Below, in pieces: positions 6,152 to 14,911 of a stretch of 15,054 bases of DNA. Source of the stretch: Dehalococcoidia bacterium. Its GTDB lineage: Bacteria; Chloroflexota; Dehalococcoidia; GIF9; AB-539-J10. The notes beneath the pieces are model-generated. The model searched no databases, was not told the DNA's origin, and saw only the letters and a program-made list of their open reading frames with translations. The stretch's first letter is position 1. Each line of letters begins with the position of its first letter. The stretch spans positions 1 to 15,054 of the forward strand of contig SOJG01000066.1 of assembly GCA_004375885.1 (NCBI GenBank). The letters are read 5' to 3'. The translations under genes and the position numbers were made by a program.

Positions 6152-7788
6152 CTTCCCAAGTTTAGAGGCAGGCTTGTTTGAGCGCCCTCAACAAGCGTTT
6201 CCTTGGCTGCTTCAATAAGCGCCAGAAACAACGGGTGAGGAGAATCGGGCCGAGACCTGAACTCAGGGTGAAACTGGCAGCCAAGCATCCAGGGATGATC
6301 CCGCAATTCGACCATCTCAACCAGCCTCCCATCCGGGGACAACCCAGACGATACGAGACCGGCTTCCTCTAGCGGTTGGCGAAAACGATTGTTGAATTCG
6401 TAGCGGTGGCGATGCCTTTCATAGACTACTTTGGCGCCGTAGGCACGGGCTGCTATCGTTCCGGGTACCAGATGACAAGGATAAGTCCCGAGCCTCATGC
6501 TGCCCCCTTTTTGCTCCACACCACGTTGCGTCGGGAGGAGGTCGATGACAGGATAAGCGCTGCTCGCATCAAACTCAGTGGAATTCACGTTGTCAGTGCC
6601 AAAAACGTGGCGGCCAAATTCAATAACCATAGTCTGCATTCCCAAGCACAAGCCCAAGTAAGGGACCTTCTGTTCTCGGGCAAATCTGGTAGCCTTTATC
6701 ATGCCTTCGATACCCCGGTATCCAAAGCCGCCCGGAACGATCATACCCTGAACTTGCCGGAGCCTATCATCGGCCGAGCCGTCCAGTTGCTCTGAATCCA
6801 ACCATTCTATCTTGGCCTCACGATTGTGAGCCAGTGCTGCATGACACAATGCTTCGCGCACCGAGTAATACGCATCTCGGAGTTCTACGTATTTGCCCAC
6901 CAATCCGATTATTACAGGTTCTTTAGGAGCCTTAAGCCTGGCAACCATGTCCCGCCATTCCTCCAAACTGCTTGCGGCGACGCGCAACCCCAAGCGGCGG
7001 ACTATTAAGTCCCCTAGCCTGGCATCCTCAAGCAGCAGGGGTACCTCATAAATGGTTTCGCTGGTAACCAAAGAGATGACCGCTTCTTTGTCTACATCAC
7101 AAAACAATGATATCTTGTCCTTTATACTTTCGGATATCACCTTGTCGCTGCGACACAGTATGACATCCGGCTGAATACCGGTTCTCCTTAGCTCGTTGAC
7201 GCTATGCTGAGTGGGCTTGGTCTTTAGCTCATCGGTGGCAGCGATGTGTGGCAGAAAGGTGACGTGAATGTACAGCACATTATCCCTGCCCTCATCCTTT
7301 CTCATTTGCCTTATAGCTTCGAGCAAGGGCTGCCCTTCAATATCCCCCACGGTGCCGCCCACTTCAACAATAATCACTTCAGCCTGAGATATCTCAGCTA
7401 CTTTCCTTATACGGCTCTTAATCTCATTGGTCACATGGGGAACCACCTGAATCGTGCCTCCCAAGAAGTCTCCTCGCCTCTCCTGAGCAACAACCGAAGA
7501 ATAAACCTGACCTGATGTGACGTTAGAAGCCTGGGTTAATTCTATCGCAGTGAATCGCTCATAGTGCCCTAAATCCAGATCAGTCTCGGCACCGTCCTGA
7601 GTGACAAATACTTCACCGTGTTGGTAGGGGGACATCGTCCCGGGGTCAACATTCAGGTAAGGATCAAGCTTCTGCACAGAAACAGATATGCCGCGACTCT
7701 TCAATATTGTGCCTATGGAGGCTACTGAAATCCCCTTCCCTACAGAACTGACCACGCCGCCCGTAACGAAAATATACTTAGTCACCAC
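6148..7788 (-). CDS. pyrG: CTP synthase
   Basis: Makes CTP from UTP, ATP and glutamine. The 546 residues have the N-terminal synthetase (amidoligase) domain with KYIFVTGGVVSSVGKGISVA (4-23; P-loop) and QDGAETDLDLGHYERF (64-79). The C-terminal glutamine amidotransferase domain has the nucleophile Cys381 in YLGLCLGMQ, the oxyanion segment PGGFGYRG (352-359), and the His507/Glu509 pair in CQFHPEF. Length is standard. Two GTG codons stand in tandem: starting at 7788 gives M-VTKYIF, while 7785 gives M-TKYIFVTGG, which matches family N-termini better; neither has a clear Shine-Dalgarno. A near-consensus promoter lies about 75 bp upstream. It is first in an operon with the transaldolase and rho genes and divergent from htrA. 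Confidence 0.97.
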   Translation of the reverse strand: MVTKYIFVTGGVVSSVGKGISVASIGTILKSRGISVSVQKLDPYLNVDPGTMSPYQHGEVFVTQDGAETDLDLGHYERFTAIELTQASNVTSGQVYSSVVAQERRGDFLGGTIQVVPHVTNEIKSRIRKVAEISQAEVIIVEVGGTVGDIEGQPLLEAIRQMRKDEGRDNVLYIHVTFLPHIAATDELKTKPTQHSVNELRRTGIQPDVILCRSDKVISESIKDKISLFCDVDKEAVISLVTSETIYEVPLLLEDARLGDLIVRRLGLRVAASSLEEWRDMVARLKAPKEPVIIGLVGKYVELRDAYYSVREALCHAALAHNREAKIEWLDSEQLDGSADDRLRQVQGMIVPGGFGYRGIEGMIKATRFAREQKVPYLGLCLGMQTMVIEFGRHVFGTDNVNSTEFDASSAYPVIDLLPTQRGVEQKGGSMRLGTYPCHLVPGTIAARAYGAKVVYERHRHRYEFNNRFRQPLEEAGLVSSGLSPDGRLVEMVELRDHPWMLGCQFHPEFRSRPDSPHPLFLALIEAAKETLVEGAQTSLPLNLGR

Positions 7789-7863
7789 TTGTTACAAGAG
7801 CACAAAGAAAGCCAAATCTTGCAGGCTGGGTCTAGACTGCGCAGCGAATTCGGAATCCCTCCC

Positions 7864-7893
7864 ATTATAAAGAGCCAGAGTCTGAATTGTCAA
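7864..7893 (-). promoter_or_regulatory. Near-consensus sigma70 promoter of the pyrG operon
   Basis: On the minus strand, perfect TTGACA (7888-7893) and perfect TATAAT (7864-7869) are separated by 18 bases. Transcription should begin around 7857, in a G-rich GGGAGGGATT context, leaving a leader of about 70 bases before the pyrG start. I see no attenuator hairpin with a U-run in that leader. It is the strongest promoter sequence in the window. Confidence 0.85.
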
Positions 7894-7944
7894 GTCTGTG
7901 TGGGCTCCTCTCATGCCCATCTTTGCCCGAGACAAGGGTGCTGG

Positions 7945-7953
7945 TGCTATAAT
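7945..7953 (+). promoter_or_regulatory. Extended -10 promoter of htrA
   Basis: TGCTATAAT (7945-7953) is a TGn-extended perfect -10 box facing htrA. Only a loose -35 (TTGCCC, 7923-7928, 19-base spacing) is visible, which fits an extended -10 promoter. Transcription would start near 7960, about nine bases before the ATG, so the message would be nearly leaderless. Confidence 0.6.
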
Positions 7954-7968
7954 AGGCGCAGCGGAGCA

Positions 7969-9072
7969 ATGGCCGAAAGGACCAGGTACATTCTTGCGAC
8001 CCTGATACTGGTGACACTAACACTAGGTATCATCACTTGCCCTCCACCTGCCACACCTACATCTGACCCGTCGCAGGTTGATAGCCTGCCGCAGCACACC
8101 GATCCCGATTGGACGTTCCCCCTGCAAGGTGAGCAAGCTACTCCTTTACCCGATTTCCGCCCGGTAGTCGCTCAGGTAATGCCCTCCGTGGTTTCCGTAA
8201 CCACAGAGATGGTCCTCTCTGATTTCTTTGGCCGTCAATACACGGAATATGTTACCGGGTCTGGGATACTTATAGATGACGAAGGATATATTACGACCAA
8301 CAACCATGTAGTTGAGAATGCCCAGAGCATCTACGTGGAGCTGGTCGATGGCAGAACTTTCCCCGCGAATATAGTAGGCACTGACGCCTTGTCTGACCTT
8401 GCCGTGATAAGAATAGATGCCACAGATTTGCCTTATGCCTATTTGGGCGACTCAAGCTTACTATCTCTCGGCCAATGGGTACTCGCTATTGGTAATGCTC
8501 TGGGAGAAGGAATAATAGTAACTCAAGGCATAGTCAGCCGCTTGAATGTATCTGTGAACGTTGAAGGAAACACCCTCTACGGCTTGATTCAAACCACAGC
8601 GGCTATCAATCCCGGCAACAGCGGTGGCCCGCTGGTGAACCTTTCAGGTGAGGTGATAGGCATCACTAGCGTTAAGATAGTGGCACCTGAAGTGGAAGGC
8701 ATGGGGTTTGCCATAAGCAGTGACGAAGCTAAGCCTATCATCCAGGCCCTAATTCGTTATGGTCATGTGACCTATCCATGGCTGGGCGTGGCATTATATA
8801 CGGTGACTCCTTCGCTAGCTGCGGCAATGGACCTTCCTGTGGACAGTGGAGCGTTTATTGTAGAGCTAATCGCTGACAGCCCGGCAGACGCTGCGGGATT
8901 GAGCGTTGGCGACGTCATTATCCGCTTCGGGAACAGAGAAATAGACGATGTCGGCGACCTTGTCCAAGCTATTCGAACGAGCCAAGTCGGCGAAGAGGTA
9001 GAAATAGCCTTCATTCGAGGCGAGGATATTAATACAACCTCAGCACGACTTGTAGAACGCCCGGCTTCCTAG
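7969..9072 (+). CDS. HtrA/DegP-like trypsin-family serine protease with one PDZ domain
   Basis: Membrane-anchored extracytoplasmic quality-control protease of the HtrA (DegP/DegS/HhoA) type, 367 residues. A basic N-terminus and a hydrophobic segment (about 7-23, ending IITC) form a signal anchor; the Cys24 context is a poor lipobox because Thr precedes it. A Pro/Asp-rich linker (25-62) leads to the trypsin-like domain with a complete triad: His113 (TTNNHVVE), Asp143 (ALSDLAVIRI) and Ser218 (NPGNSGGPLV). One PDZ domain follows (about 268-365; WLGVALYTV, SPADAAGLSVGDVI). The open frame extends upstream to 7789, but ATG 7969 is chosen because it puts the signal anchor at the N-terminus and follows an extended -10 promoter. 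GGAG at 7963-7966 is very close to the ATG. It is monocistronic, divergent from pyrG and convergent with ileS. Confidence 0.93.
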   Translation: MAERTRYILATLILVTLTLGIITCPPPATPTSDPSQVDSLPQHTDPDWTFPLQGEQATPLPDFRPVVAQVMPSVVSVTTEMVLSDFFGRQYTEYVTGSGILIDDEGYITTNNHVVENAQSIYVELVDGRTFPANIVGTDALSDLAVIRIDATDLPYAYLGDSSLLSLGQWVLAIGNALGEGIIVTQGIVSRLNVSVNVEGNTLYGLIQTTAAINPGNSGGPLVNLSGEVIGITSVKIVAPEVEGMGFAISSDEAKPIIQALIRYGHVTYPWLGVALYTVTPSLAAAMDLPVDSGAFIVELIADSPADAAGLSVGDVIIRFGNREIDDVGDLVQAIRTSQVGEEVEIAFIRGEDINTTSARLVERPAS

Positions 9073-9170
9073 GGCCAGTTGCCTTGTTCAAATCCCACGC
9101 TCAGTAACCAGGCACTCGCTATCTTGGGTCTGGGAATCTGAATTCCGGAGCTTGTTTTCGCCGCTACAGA

Positions 9171-12100
9171 TCAGGACTCAGGGTCTGCCTGCCTGATTGC
9201 CAGGGAGACCTCGCTGTTCAAGATGCGATGTTTCTCTCCATAAGCTCCAGCAGGAGGCAGACCATCGATGAGCTCATCAGATAGAGTTTCTTGTCCAATA
9301 TAGCCGCCAAAAACACCTATTACTTGCTTGACCAGCGGTTCCTCCGTCTGATAATACGTAACGATGTGGTCTGTGATGGCAAACCTGGCACTGCGACGCA
9401 TATTCTGAAGATGACGTACGAGCTCTCTGCTTACTCCTTCGGCGACTAGCTCAGGAGTCAATGCGGTGCTTATAGCCACCTTGTATCTGGCATCGCTCGC
9501 CACGCCGTGATCCGGCCTATCTGAAGGGAATTCCGCTCCCTGCTCCGCTTCGCCCAATACGACCAGTTGCTTGACATTTATCTCCTCCATGACCTCAGTG
9601 GCCAAGGCCTCTAGAGATTTTTTCTCCGCTTCGGTCTTGACTTCGACCACGGCTCTAGCCAGCGGCTGGCGCACTTTAATCCCGGCCCTGGCGCGTGCCG
9701 CCCTCGCCAAGCTGGATATTTTCATGGCTAGATCAACATCGCTATTTAGCTTGTCGTTGATTTTGGCCTCATCCGCTACGGGGAAATCCGTTAGATGAAC
9801 GCTCTCTCTAGCTCCAGGGTCAACAGAGCGGACCAGATTCTGATAAAGCTCTTCGGCGACGAATGGTACAAAGGGAGCCAACAACTGAGACAGTGTCACC
9901 AAGCATTGGTACAGCGTGGCGTAGGCAGCCAATTTATCGGCATCGTCCTCGCTTTTCCAGAACCGGCGGCGGTTTCTTCTCACATACCAGTTAGAGAGCT
10001 TATCGACAAATCCCTCGATTCTACGTGTCGCAGCAGTAGGATTGTAGTTGTCCATCGACCTGGAAACGTCGCTTGTGAGTCGATTAAGCTCTGAACTAAT
10101 CCAGCTATCCATCTGTGTAAGAACTGGCTGCCGACTGCTGTCACCTGTCACGCGCTGAGGCTCGAAGCGATCGATATTGGCATAGAGGATAAAAAAGGAG
10201 TACGTATTCCACAAGGTAAGGAGGAACCTGCGTATCGTCTCTTCAAGCATCTTAGTGGAGAAACGATGATTGTCTTCCCCGGTAGTCGAAACCAGCATAT
10301 ACCACCTCAAAGCATCTGCACCGTAACTACTGAGAAGCGGCCAGGGGTCCACTACGTTGCCCTTTGACTTGCTCATCTTCTTACCCTGGGCATCAACAAG
10401 GAACCCTAGAGAGATGACAGTCTTAAAGCAAGGACGACCGAACAGCAGGGTAGAAAGGGCATGCAGGCTGTAAAACCAACCCCTGGTCTGGTCTACAGCC
10501 TCACAGATGAGATCGGCGGGAAAGCTCTCCTCGAACATAGCCTCATTCTCAAAGGGATAATGCCACTGGGCTACTGGCATAGCTCCGGAATCAAACCAGC
10601 AATCAGCTACCTCGGGAACGCGCCGCATCGTGTCGCCACACTCGGAACAGGCAAAGGTAATCGCATCCACATAGGGGCGATGCAAATCCAGGGGCGTGGC
10701 CAAGCCGCTGAGACCTGACTGCCCTCTCAATGCATCAACACTGCCCACACACTGATAATTGCCGCAGGAAGAACAGCGCCAGATATTGAGGGGTGTCCCC
10801 CAATACCTCTCCCGGGAGAAGGCCCAGTCAACGTTGTTTTTCAGCCAATCGCCAAAGCGACCGCGCTTGATATAATCAGGATACCAGTCTATTTCGGCAT
10901 TGCCGGAGATAAGTTCTCCTTTCGCCGCTGTCGTCCTGATGTACCAAGCTGGTTTAGCATAGTACAGGAGCGGTGTTTCACATCTCCAGCAAAAAGGGTA
11001 GGTGTGAATGATCGTCTCGCTGCGGTAGAGCAGACCACGCGATCTAAGGTCATCAAGGATAAGAGGGTCAGCATCTTTGACAAACCTGCCGGCAAAGGTA
11101 TAGGTGCCAGTGACTTTGCCCTCCAAATCCACAGGTTGAACGAAATCAAGCCCACTACTCATTCCGATATCGAAGTCAATCTCTCCAAAGGCAGGAGCAA
11201 TATGAACTACACCGGTACCTTCATCCAGGGACACGAAATCGGTGCCGATCACAGAATAGGTCAAGCCTTCTCTTGCTTCCTCCGGGCGCAGTGTTGGCAA
11301 GCCCAGACGCTGCACAGAAAAATCATGAGGATTGAACAGAGGCTTATATTCAAGGTGGACAAGATCCTCGCCCGAAACGATTCCTAACTCATTGTATCCC
11401 TCGAGCCCAACCTTATCCAAGAGCGTTGTGGCTAGAATGAGATAGTCTCGGTCCCCTTCCATCACACTATAATCAGCACGAGGAGCCACCGCCAAAGCCG
11501 TGTTGCCCGGCAGCGTCCATGGTGTCGTTGTCCAGGCCAGCAGAAATGCCGGTTTGGCTAGAACGCGAGAAGATGCAAGAAGAGCCTGGAGTCTCGTCTT
11601 TTTCTCAAGCGAACTGGGCTCGAGTTCAAACTTTATGTAAACTGATGGGTCTTCAGCATCGTCATAGCCCAAAGCTACCTCGTGAGAGCTAATGGTTGTG
11701 CCGCACCTGGGACAGTGGGGCGTCACCTTGTAGCCCTGATAAATCAAGTTCTTGTCCCATAGCTGCTTTATTATCCACCAGCAGGATTCGATATAGCTAT
11801 TGCTCAGGGTTATGTAGGGATGCTCCAGGTCCAGCCAGTAGCCCAGGCGCTCGGTCACGGCCTCCCATTCCTCGACATATTTGAGGGTGCTCTGGCGACA
11901 ATGGTCATTGAATCGAGCCACTCCATATCCCTCGATCTGCGCCTTACTGGTAAGAGCAAGAGACCTCTCCACTTCCAACTCAACAGGCAAGCCATGCGTG
12001 TCCCACCCTGCTTTTCGTGGCACATGATAACCCTTCATTGTCTTGTATCGGCAAAAGACATCCTTGTATACACGAGCCGGCACATGGTGGACTCCTGGGC

Positions 12101-12257
12101 TGCCATTTGCTGTTGGGGGGCCTTCATAGAAGACATAATGCGGTCCGCCCATCCTCCCTTTGATACTCCGGGGGAAAATATCCCGCTCCTTCCAGAAGCG
12201 AAGGATATCCTCTTCCAGCTGAATGAAGTTGACTTTGGCGTTTACTTCCCGAAACAT
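9171..12257 (-). CDS. ileS: Isoleucyl-tRNA synthetase, type 2 (eukaryote-like), GVHH signature
   Basis: Charges tRNA-Ile with isoleucine. The 1028 residues show the class I Rossmann core with signature 1 in GPPTANGSPGVHH (46-58) and KMSKS at 627-631 (GKKMSKSKGN). The CP1 editing domain carries TTTPWTLPGN (243-252) and GTGVVHIAPAFGEID (347-361). Cysteine pairs at HCPRCG (181-186) and WRCSSCGN (493-500) suggest zinc ribbons. The anticodon-binding helical domain and a C-terminal extension typical of type 2 enzymes follow. Where most IleRS have HxGH, this one reads Gly55-Val-His57-His58, the first and third residues swapped. Type 2 enzymes are generally mupirocin resistant, and this swapped form is reported to increase that strongly. 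It starts two bases after the jag stop, so it is cotranscribed and has no T-box leader. Confidence 0.97.
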   Translation of the reverse strand: MFREVNAKVNFIQLEEDILRFWKERDIFPRSIKGRMGGPHYVFYEGPPTANGSPGVHHVPARVYKDVFCRYKTMKGYHVPRKAGWDTHGLPVELEVERSLALTSKAQIEGYGVARFNDHCRQSTLKYVEEWEAVTERLGYWLDLEHPYITLSNSYIESCWWIIKQLWDKNLIYQGYKVTPHCPRCGTTISSHEVALGYDDAEDPSVYIKFELEPSSLEKKTRLQALLASSRVLAKPAFLLAWTTTPWTLPGNTALAVAPRADYSVMEGDRDYLILATTLLDKVGLEGYNELGIVSGEDLVHLEYKPLFNPHDFSVQRLGLPTLRPEEAREGLTYSVIGTDFVSLDEGTGVVHIAPAFGEIDFDIGMSSGLDFVQPVDLEGKVTGTYTFAGRFVKDADPLILDDLRSRGLLYRSETIIHTYPFCWRCETPLLYYAKPAWYIRTTAAKGELISGNAEIDWYPDYIKRGRFGDWLKNNVDWAFSRERYWGTPLNIWRCSSCGNYQCVGSVDALRGQSGLSGLATPLDLHRPYVDAITFACSECGDTMRRVPEVADCWFDSGAMPVAQWHYPFENEAMFEESFPADLICEAVDQTRGWFYSLHALSTLLFGRPCFKTVISLGFLVDAQGKKMSKSKGNVVDPWPLLSSYGADALRWYMLVSTTGEDNHRFSTKMLEETIRRFLLTLWNTYSFFILYANIDRFEPQRVTGDSSRQPVLTQMDSWISSELNRLTSDVSRSMDNYNPTAATRRIEGFVDKLSNWYVRRNRRRFWKSEDDADKLAAYATLYQCLVTLSQLLAPFVPFVAEELYQNLVRSVDPGARESVHLTDFPVADEAKINDKLNSDVDLAMKISSLARAARARAGIKVRQPLARAVVEVKTEAEKKSLEALATEVMEEINVKQLVVLGEAEQGAEFPSDRPDHGVASDARYKVAISTALTPELVAEGVSRELVRHLQNMRRSARFAITDHIVTYYQTEEPLVKQVIGVFGGYIGQETLSDELIDGLPPAGAYGEKHRILNSEVSLAIRQADPES

Positions 12258-12259
12258 AG

Positions 12260-12916
12260 CTAACCCTGCCTCAGCATAACAACCACCTTCCGATTCTCAC
12301 CTTCACCTATGCTGTGAGTTGTTACATCGGGATCATCAGCCAGAGCTAAGTGAACAATACGGCGTTCGTAAGCAGGCATCGGCTCCATAGTCATGGCACG
12401 TTGCCTCGATTTCACCTGGTCGGCTAGATATAAGGCCAATCTCTCCAGGGAATCTCGGCGGTGTCTCTTATACCCGGCAACGTCGATTTCTAACCGCACC
12501 CAGGCCTTCAAGCGCCCGGCTACAATGAGCTTAGTGACGTACTCCAGGGAAGCCAGGGCCTGACCCCGGCGCCCAATCAAGATACCCAAATCATCACCCT
12601 GGACATCCAAAGCCAGAGGTGTCTCGTCCGATAACACTTCAACCTTGCCTCCTACACCTAGCAATCCAAGCAACGTATCCAGAACTTCCGTGACGGCAGT
12701 GACCACATCGGCTTCCACCGGCTCAGGGCAGGGCTCTTCCGGCGGGGTCGCTGGAGTCACCTTGATCACAGCCTCTTTGCTGCCTACTCCCAGGATCCCC
12801 GACCTCCCCTCACTGACGACCTCCACCGTGAATTGGTCTCTGCTCAACCCTAGCTGAGCCTCCGCCTTTTCTATCGCCTCTTCCACCGTAGCAGCAGTTA
12901 TCTCAATCACTTCCAT
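12260..12916 (-). CDS. jag: Jag/KhpB (EloR) RNA-binding protein
   Basis: Cytoplasmic RNA-binding protein of the Jag/KhpB family, usually next to yidC and linked in firmicutes to cell elongation and sRNA or mRNA binding. The 218 residues hold a Jag_N domain (1-52; EEAIEKAEAQLGL, then GRSGILGVGSKEA), an acidic Pro-rich linker (53-70), a KH domain with GxxG at 115-118 (ILIGRRGQALASLEYV), and a C-terminal R3H domain with Arg185-x3-His189 (AYERRIVHLAL) and the HSIGEGENRKVVV end. All three domains are complete. AAAGGAAA (12925-12932) supports the ATG start. It follows yidC by 75 bp and precedes ileS by two. Confidence 0.95.
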   Translation of the reverse strand: MEVIEITAATVEEAIEKAEAQLGLSRDQFTVEVVSEGRSGILGVGSKEAVIKVTPATPPEEPCPEPVEADVVTAVTEVLDTLLGLLGVGGKVEVLSDETPLALDVQGDDLGILIGRRGQALASLEYVTKLIVAGRLKAWVRLEIDVAGYKRHRRDSLERLALYLADQVKSRQRAMTMEPMPAYERRIVHLALADDPDVTTHSIGEGENRKVVVMLRQG

Positions 12917-12991
12917 AGTCCGATTTTCCTTTAGTAATTTGCTTCATCACCAGCACAGTTCACGACCGTCTCTACGATGCCGGTTCTTTCT

Positions 12992-13741
12992 TCACTGTCT
13001 TGGCTGAAACGGAGAACCCATTTTAAGGTAGCCCCAGCCACCAGTGACGAAATATTGAGTGATAATACCAATAATGTTGGAAACAGCCCAATATAGTGCC
13101 AGACCACTGGGGAACATCAGGGTAAGGAAGCCAAACATGAAGGGCATCATCAGCGTCATCATCCTGGCCGTGGACTGCTGCCTTGGATCAACCGATGGTG
13201 CCGTCGTCATCTTCTGCTGTGCCCACATTGTGCCGCCAACCACGATGGCTAGAATCCAATACGGGTCAGGTTGTCCTAAATCGAGCCACAAGAAACGGCT
13301 ACTTAACGGGATTGCTTGCCTCACTACCTCCCAGGAGTAAAGACGATGAGCCAGATCAAGTAAGTGCTCCGGTGTAGTGGCCAGCGCCCTCATAATGGCT
13401 TGGTAGAGAGCGATCCAGATAGGAAGCTGAATCAGCATGGGCCATAGGCAGCCCAGAGGGTTCACTCCGGCTTCCTTATAGAGCTTCATCATCTCTTGCT
13501 GAAGCTTTTGCTGATTCTTACCGTATTTCTTCTGCAATTCCTGGATCTTCGGCTGCATATCCTGCAAAGCCTTGGTGGACTGGAGTTGCCGCCTGGTAAG
13601 AGGCCAGGAGACTAGACGAACGATGACGGTCAGGGCAATGATTGCTAGACCAAAACTGCCACCTAAAATATGGCTCAAGGCAATCAATACATTTAGTATC
13701 GGGTTACCTATAATTAAATGCCATACTTCTATGAAACTCAT
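12992..13741 (-). CDS. yidC: YidC/Oxa1-family membrane protein insertase
   Basis: Inserts and folds membrane proteins, alone or with the Sec translocon. The 249 residues are the conserved core with about five membrane segments (about 15-48, 98-116, 152-172, 189-205 and 208-230) and no large extracytoplasmic domain, as in single-membrane bacteria. Arg42 (TVIVRLVSWPL) is the groove arginine. The cytoplasmic helical hairpin (50-92; QDMQPKIQELQKKYGKNQQ) and KEAGVNPLGCLWPMLIQLPI are characteristic. There is no lipobox at the N-terminus. A GAGGGT about nine bases upstream supports the ATG. It begins 12 bp after the propeller lipoprotein stop and is followed by jag, the standard order. Confidence 0.96.
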   Translation of the reverse strand: MSFIEVWHLIIGNPILNVLIALSHILGGSFGLAIIALTVIVRLVSWPLTRRQLQSTKALQDMQPKIQELQKKYGKNQQKLQQEMMKLYKEAGVNPLGCLWPMLIQLPIWIALYQAIMRALATTPEHLLDLAHRLYSWEVVRQAIPLSSRFLWLDLGQPDPYWILAIVVGGTMWAQQKMTTAPSVDPRQQSTARMMTLMMPFMFGFLTLMFPSGLALYWAVSNIIGIITQYFVTGGWGYLKMGSPFQPRQ

Positions 13742-13753
13742 TGGGCGTGACCC

Positions 13754-14899
13754 TCATCCTTCGATAGTCAAAGGAAAACTCCAACTCACTTGCCCCCTAT
13801 CAACATCCACGACATATATCCAGTTATCTTCACCTCTAATATAGACGAGCCCTTCGTGAGCGCAAAAGGAACTTCTGACGCCAGTGCCGATCGGGATAAT
13901 CCTCCAGGGCACCGCCTCATCTGCAGGGTCCCCGTCAAGGTCAAAAACGTATACGGTGCCTGATTCATCGACCGTTATCAGTAACCTGCCCATCAAGACA
14001 GGTGAGCTTACTATGGGATTTCCAGCATTGAATTCCCACAGTTTCTCCCCCGTCTTTGCCTCAATAGCATAGAGTTTGCCATCCAGGCAGCCAGCATAGA
14101 CAATGCCTTCATTGACTATAGGAGACGCCCAGAACCAATTAGCGGCTGGGTTCTCCCGGGGGAATTTCCACAGCGGCACATCACTACCTATTCTTACGGC
14201 ATAAAGATGGCGGTCAAAAGAACCCAAGAATATAGTATCTTCGTAAATCACCGGCGAAGAAGCAAAGCCCGCCTCCAACTTAAAGGACCACTCGAGTAAC
14301 TCGCCTGTTTCGACCGACAAAGCATAGATGTGACCATCGAACGTGCTCACGTAGAGCCTATCACCCACAACAGTGGGGCTTGTCCACAACTTGTCAGCCA
14401 AGGGTTCATCAGACTTCCACTTCTCGTCGCCATGAGTTGTATCCAAAGCATAAACCATGCCATCTGAGCTACTAATGTAGATAGTTTCGTTAGCTGTAAC
14501 TGGGCTACTTACAATAGCCCCTATTGAACCAGTTCTGGGGTAAACCCACCTCTCCGTGCCCCGGTCTACGGTTAGGGCATATACCTGGCCACTATAACTG
14601 CCAATATAGACTAAATCCCCATCCACTATCGGCGTGGCATATATAGCAGCGGAACCAGACGACTGGCCACACGACACGCCACTAGAGGGCACAGCAAGAG
14701 AGTAATCCCATTTTTGACTTCCACTCGATGCATTTATCGCCACCACCCTGCCGTCCATGGTGCCAGCATAGATGATACCATCATGAAATACAGTACCTGA
14801 CCATCCCGTCGCCGTCTGACCCCCACCTGGAACACAGGAAACCGCGACCGAGCTGACGAGTAGAATTGTAACCAGGAACGATATCTTTGCCTGCTTCAT
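13754..14899 (-). CDS. PQQ-type beta-propeller lipoprotein (BamB-like fold)
   Basis: Predicted exported lipoprotein built almost wholly of PQQ/WD-like propeller blades. A signal peptide (MKQAKISFLV, then a hydrophobic run) ends at lipobox-like VAVSC with Cys22. Eight repeats follow, each of the form SSPVxxGxxYxGSxDGxVYALDxxTG: starting near GTVFHDGIIYAG, ATPIVDGDLVYIG, SSPVTANETIYIS, TSPTVVGDRLYVS, SSPVIYEDTIFLG, ASPIVNEGIVYAG, SSPVLMGRLLITV and SSFCAHEGLVYIR. Eight blades match BamB and the quinoprotein dehydrogenases, but no quinone-site or metal residues are evident, so a binding or scaffold role is more likely. The ATG at 14899 starts a clean signal peptide; GTG at 14905, two codons upstream, is possible. 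It sits between yidD and yidC, 12 bp from each, and so may assist membrane-protein biogenesis. That role is inference. Confidence 0.85.
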   Translation of the reverse strand: MKQAKISFLVTILLVSSVAVSCVPGGGQTATGWSGTVFHDGIIYAGTMDGRVVAINASSGSQKWDYSLAVPSSGVSCGQSSGSAAIYATPIVDGDLVYIGSYSGQVYALTVDRGTERWVYPRTGSIGAIVSSPVTANETIYISSSDGMVYALDTTHGDEKWKSDEPLADKLWTSPTVVGDRLYVSTFDGHIYALSVETGELLEWSFKLEAGFASSPVIYEDTIFLGSFDRHLYAVRIGSDVPLWKFPRENPAANWFWASPIVNEGIVYAGCLDGKLYAIEAKTGEKLWEFNAGNPIVSSPVLMGRLLITVDESGTVYVFDLDGDPADEAVPWRIIPIGTGVRSSFCAHEGLVYIRGEDNWIYVVDVDRGQVSWSFPLTIEG

Positions 14900-14911
14900 T
14901 CTCACATATAA

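Noticed and set aside
7789..7968. Upstream extension of the htrA reading frame to 7789
   Set aside because: It would place about 60 non-conserved residues before the signal anchor, starts with TTG without a ribosome site, and covers both the pyrG promoter and the htrA -10 box.
9086..9098. GTTCAAATCCCAC, resembling a tRNA T-loop, in the htrA/ileS gap
   Set aside because: The flanking bases do not form the T-stem, and no anticodon arm or acceptor stem can be drawn within the 98-bp gap.
12258..12259. Searched for T-box leaders before ileS and alaS
   Set aside because: ileS follows jag by two bases and alaS has a predicted leader of about 15 bases, so neither has room for one.
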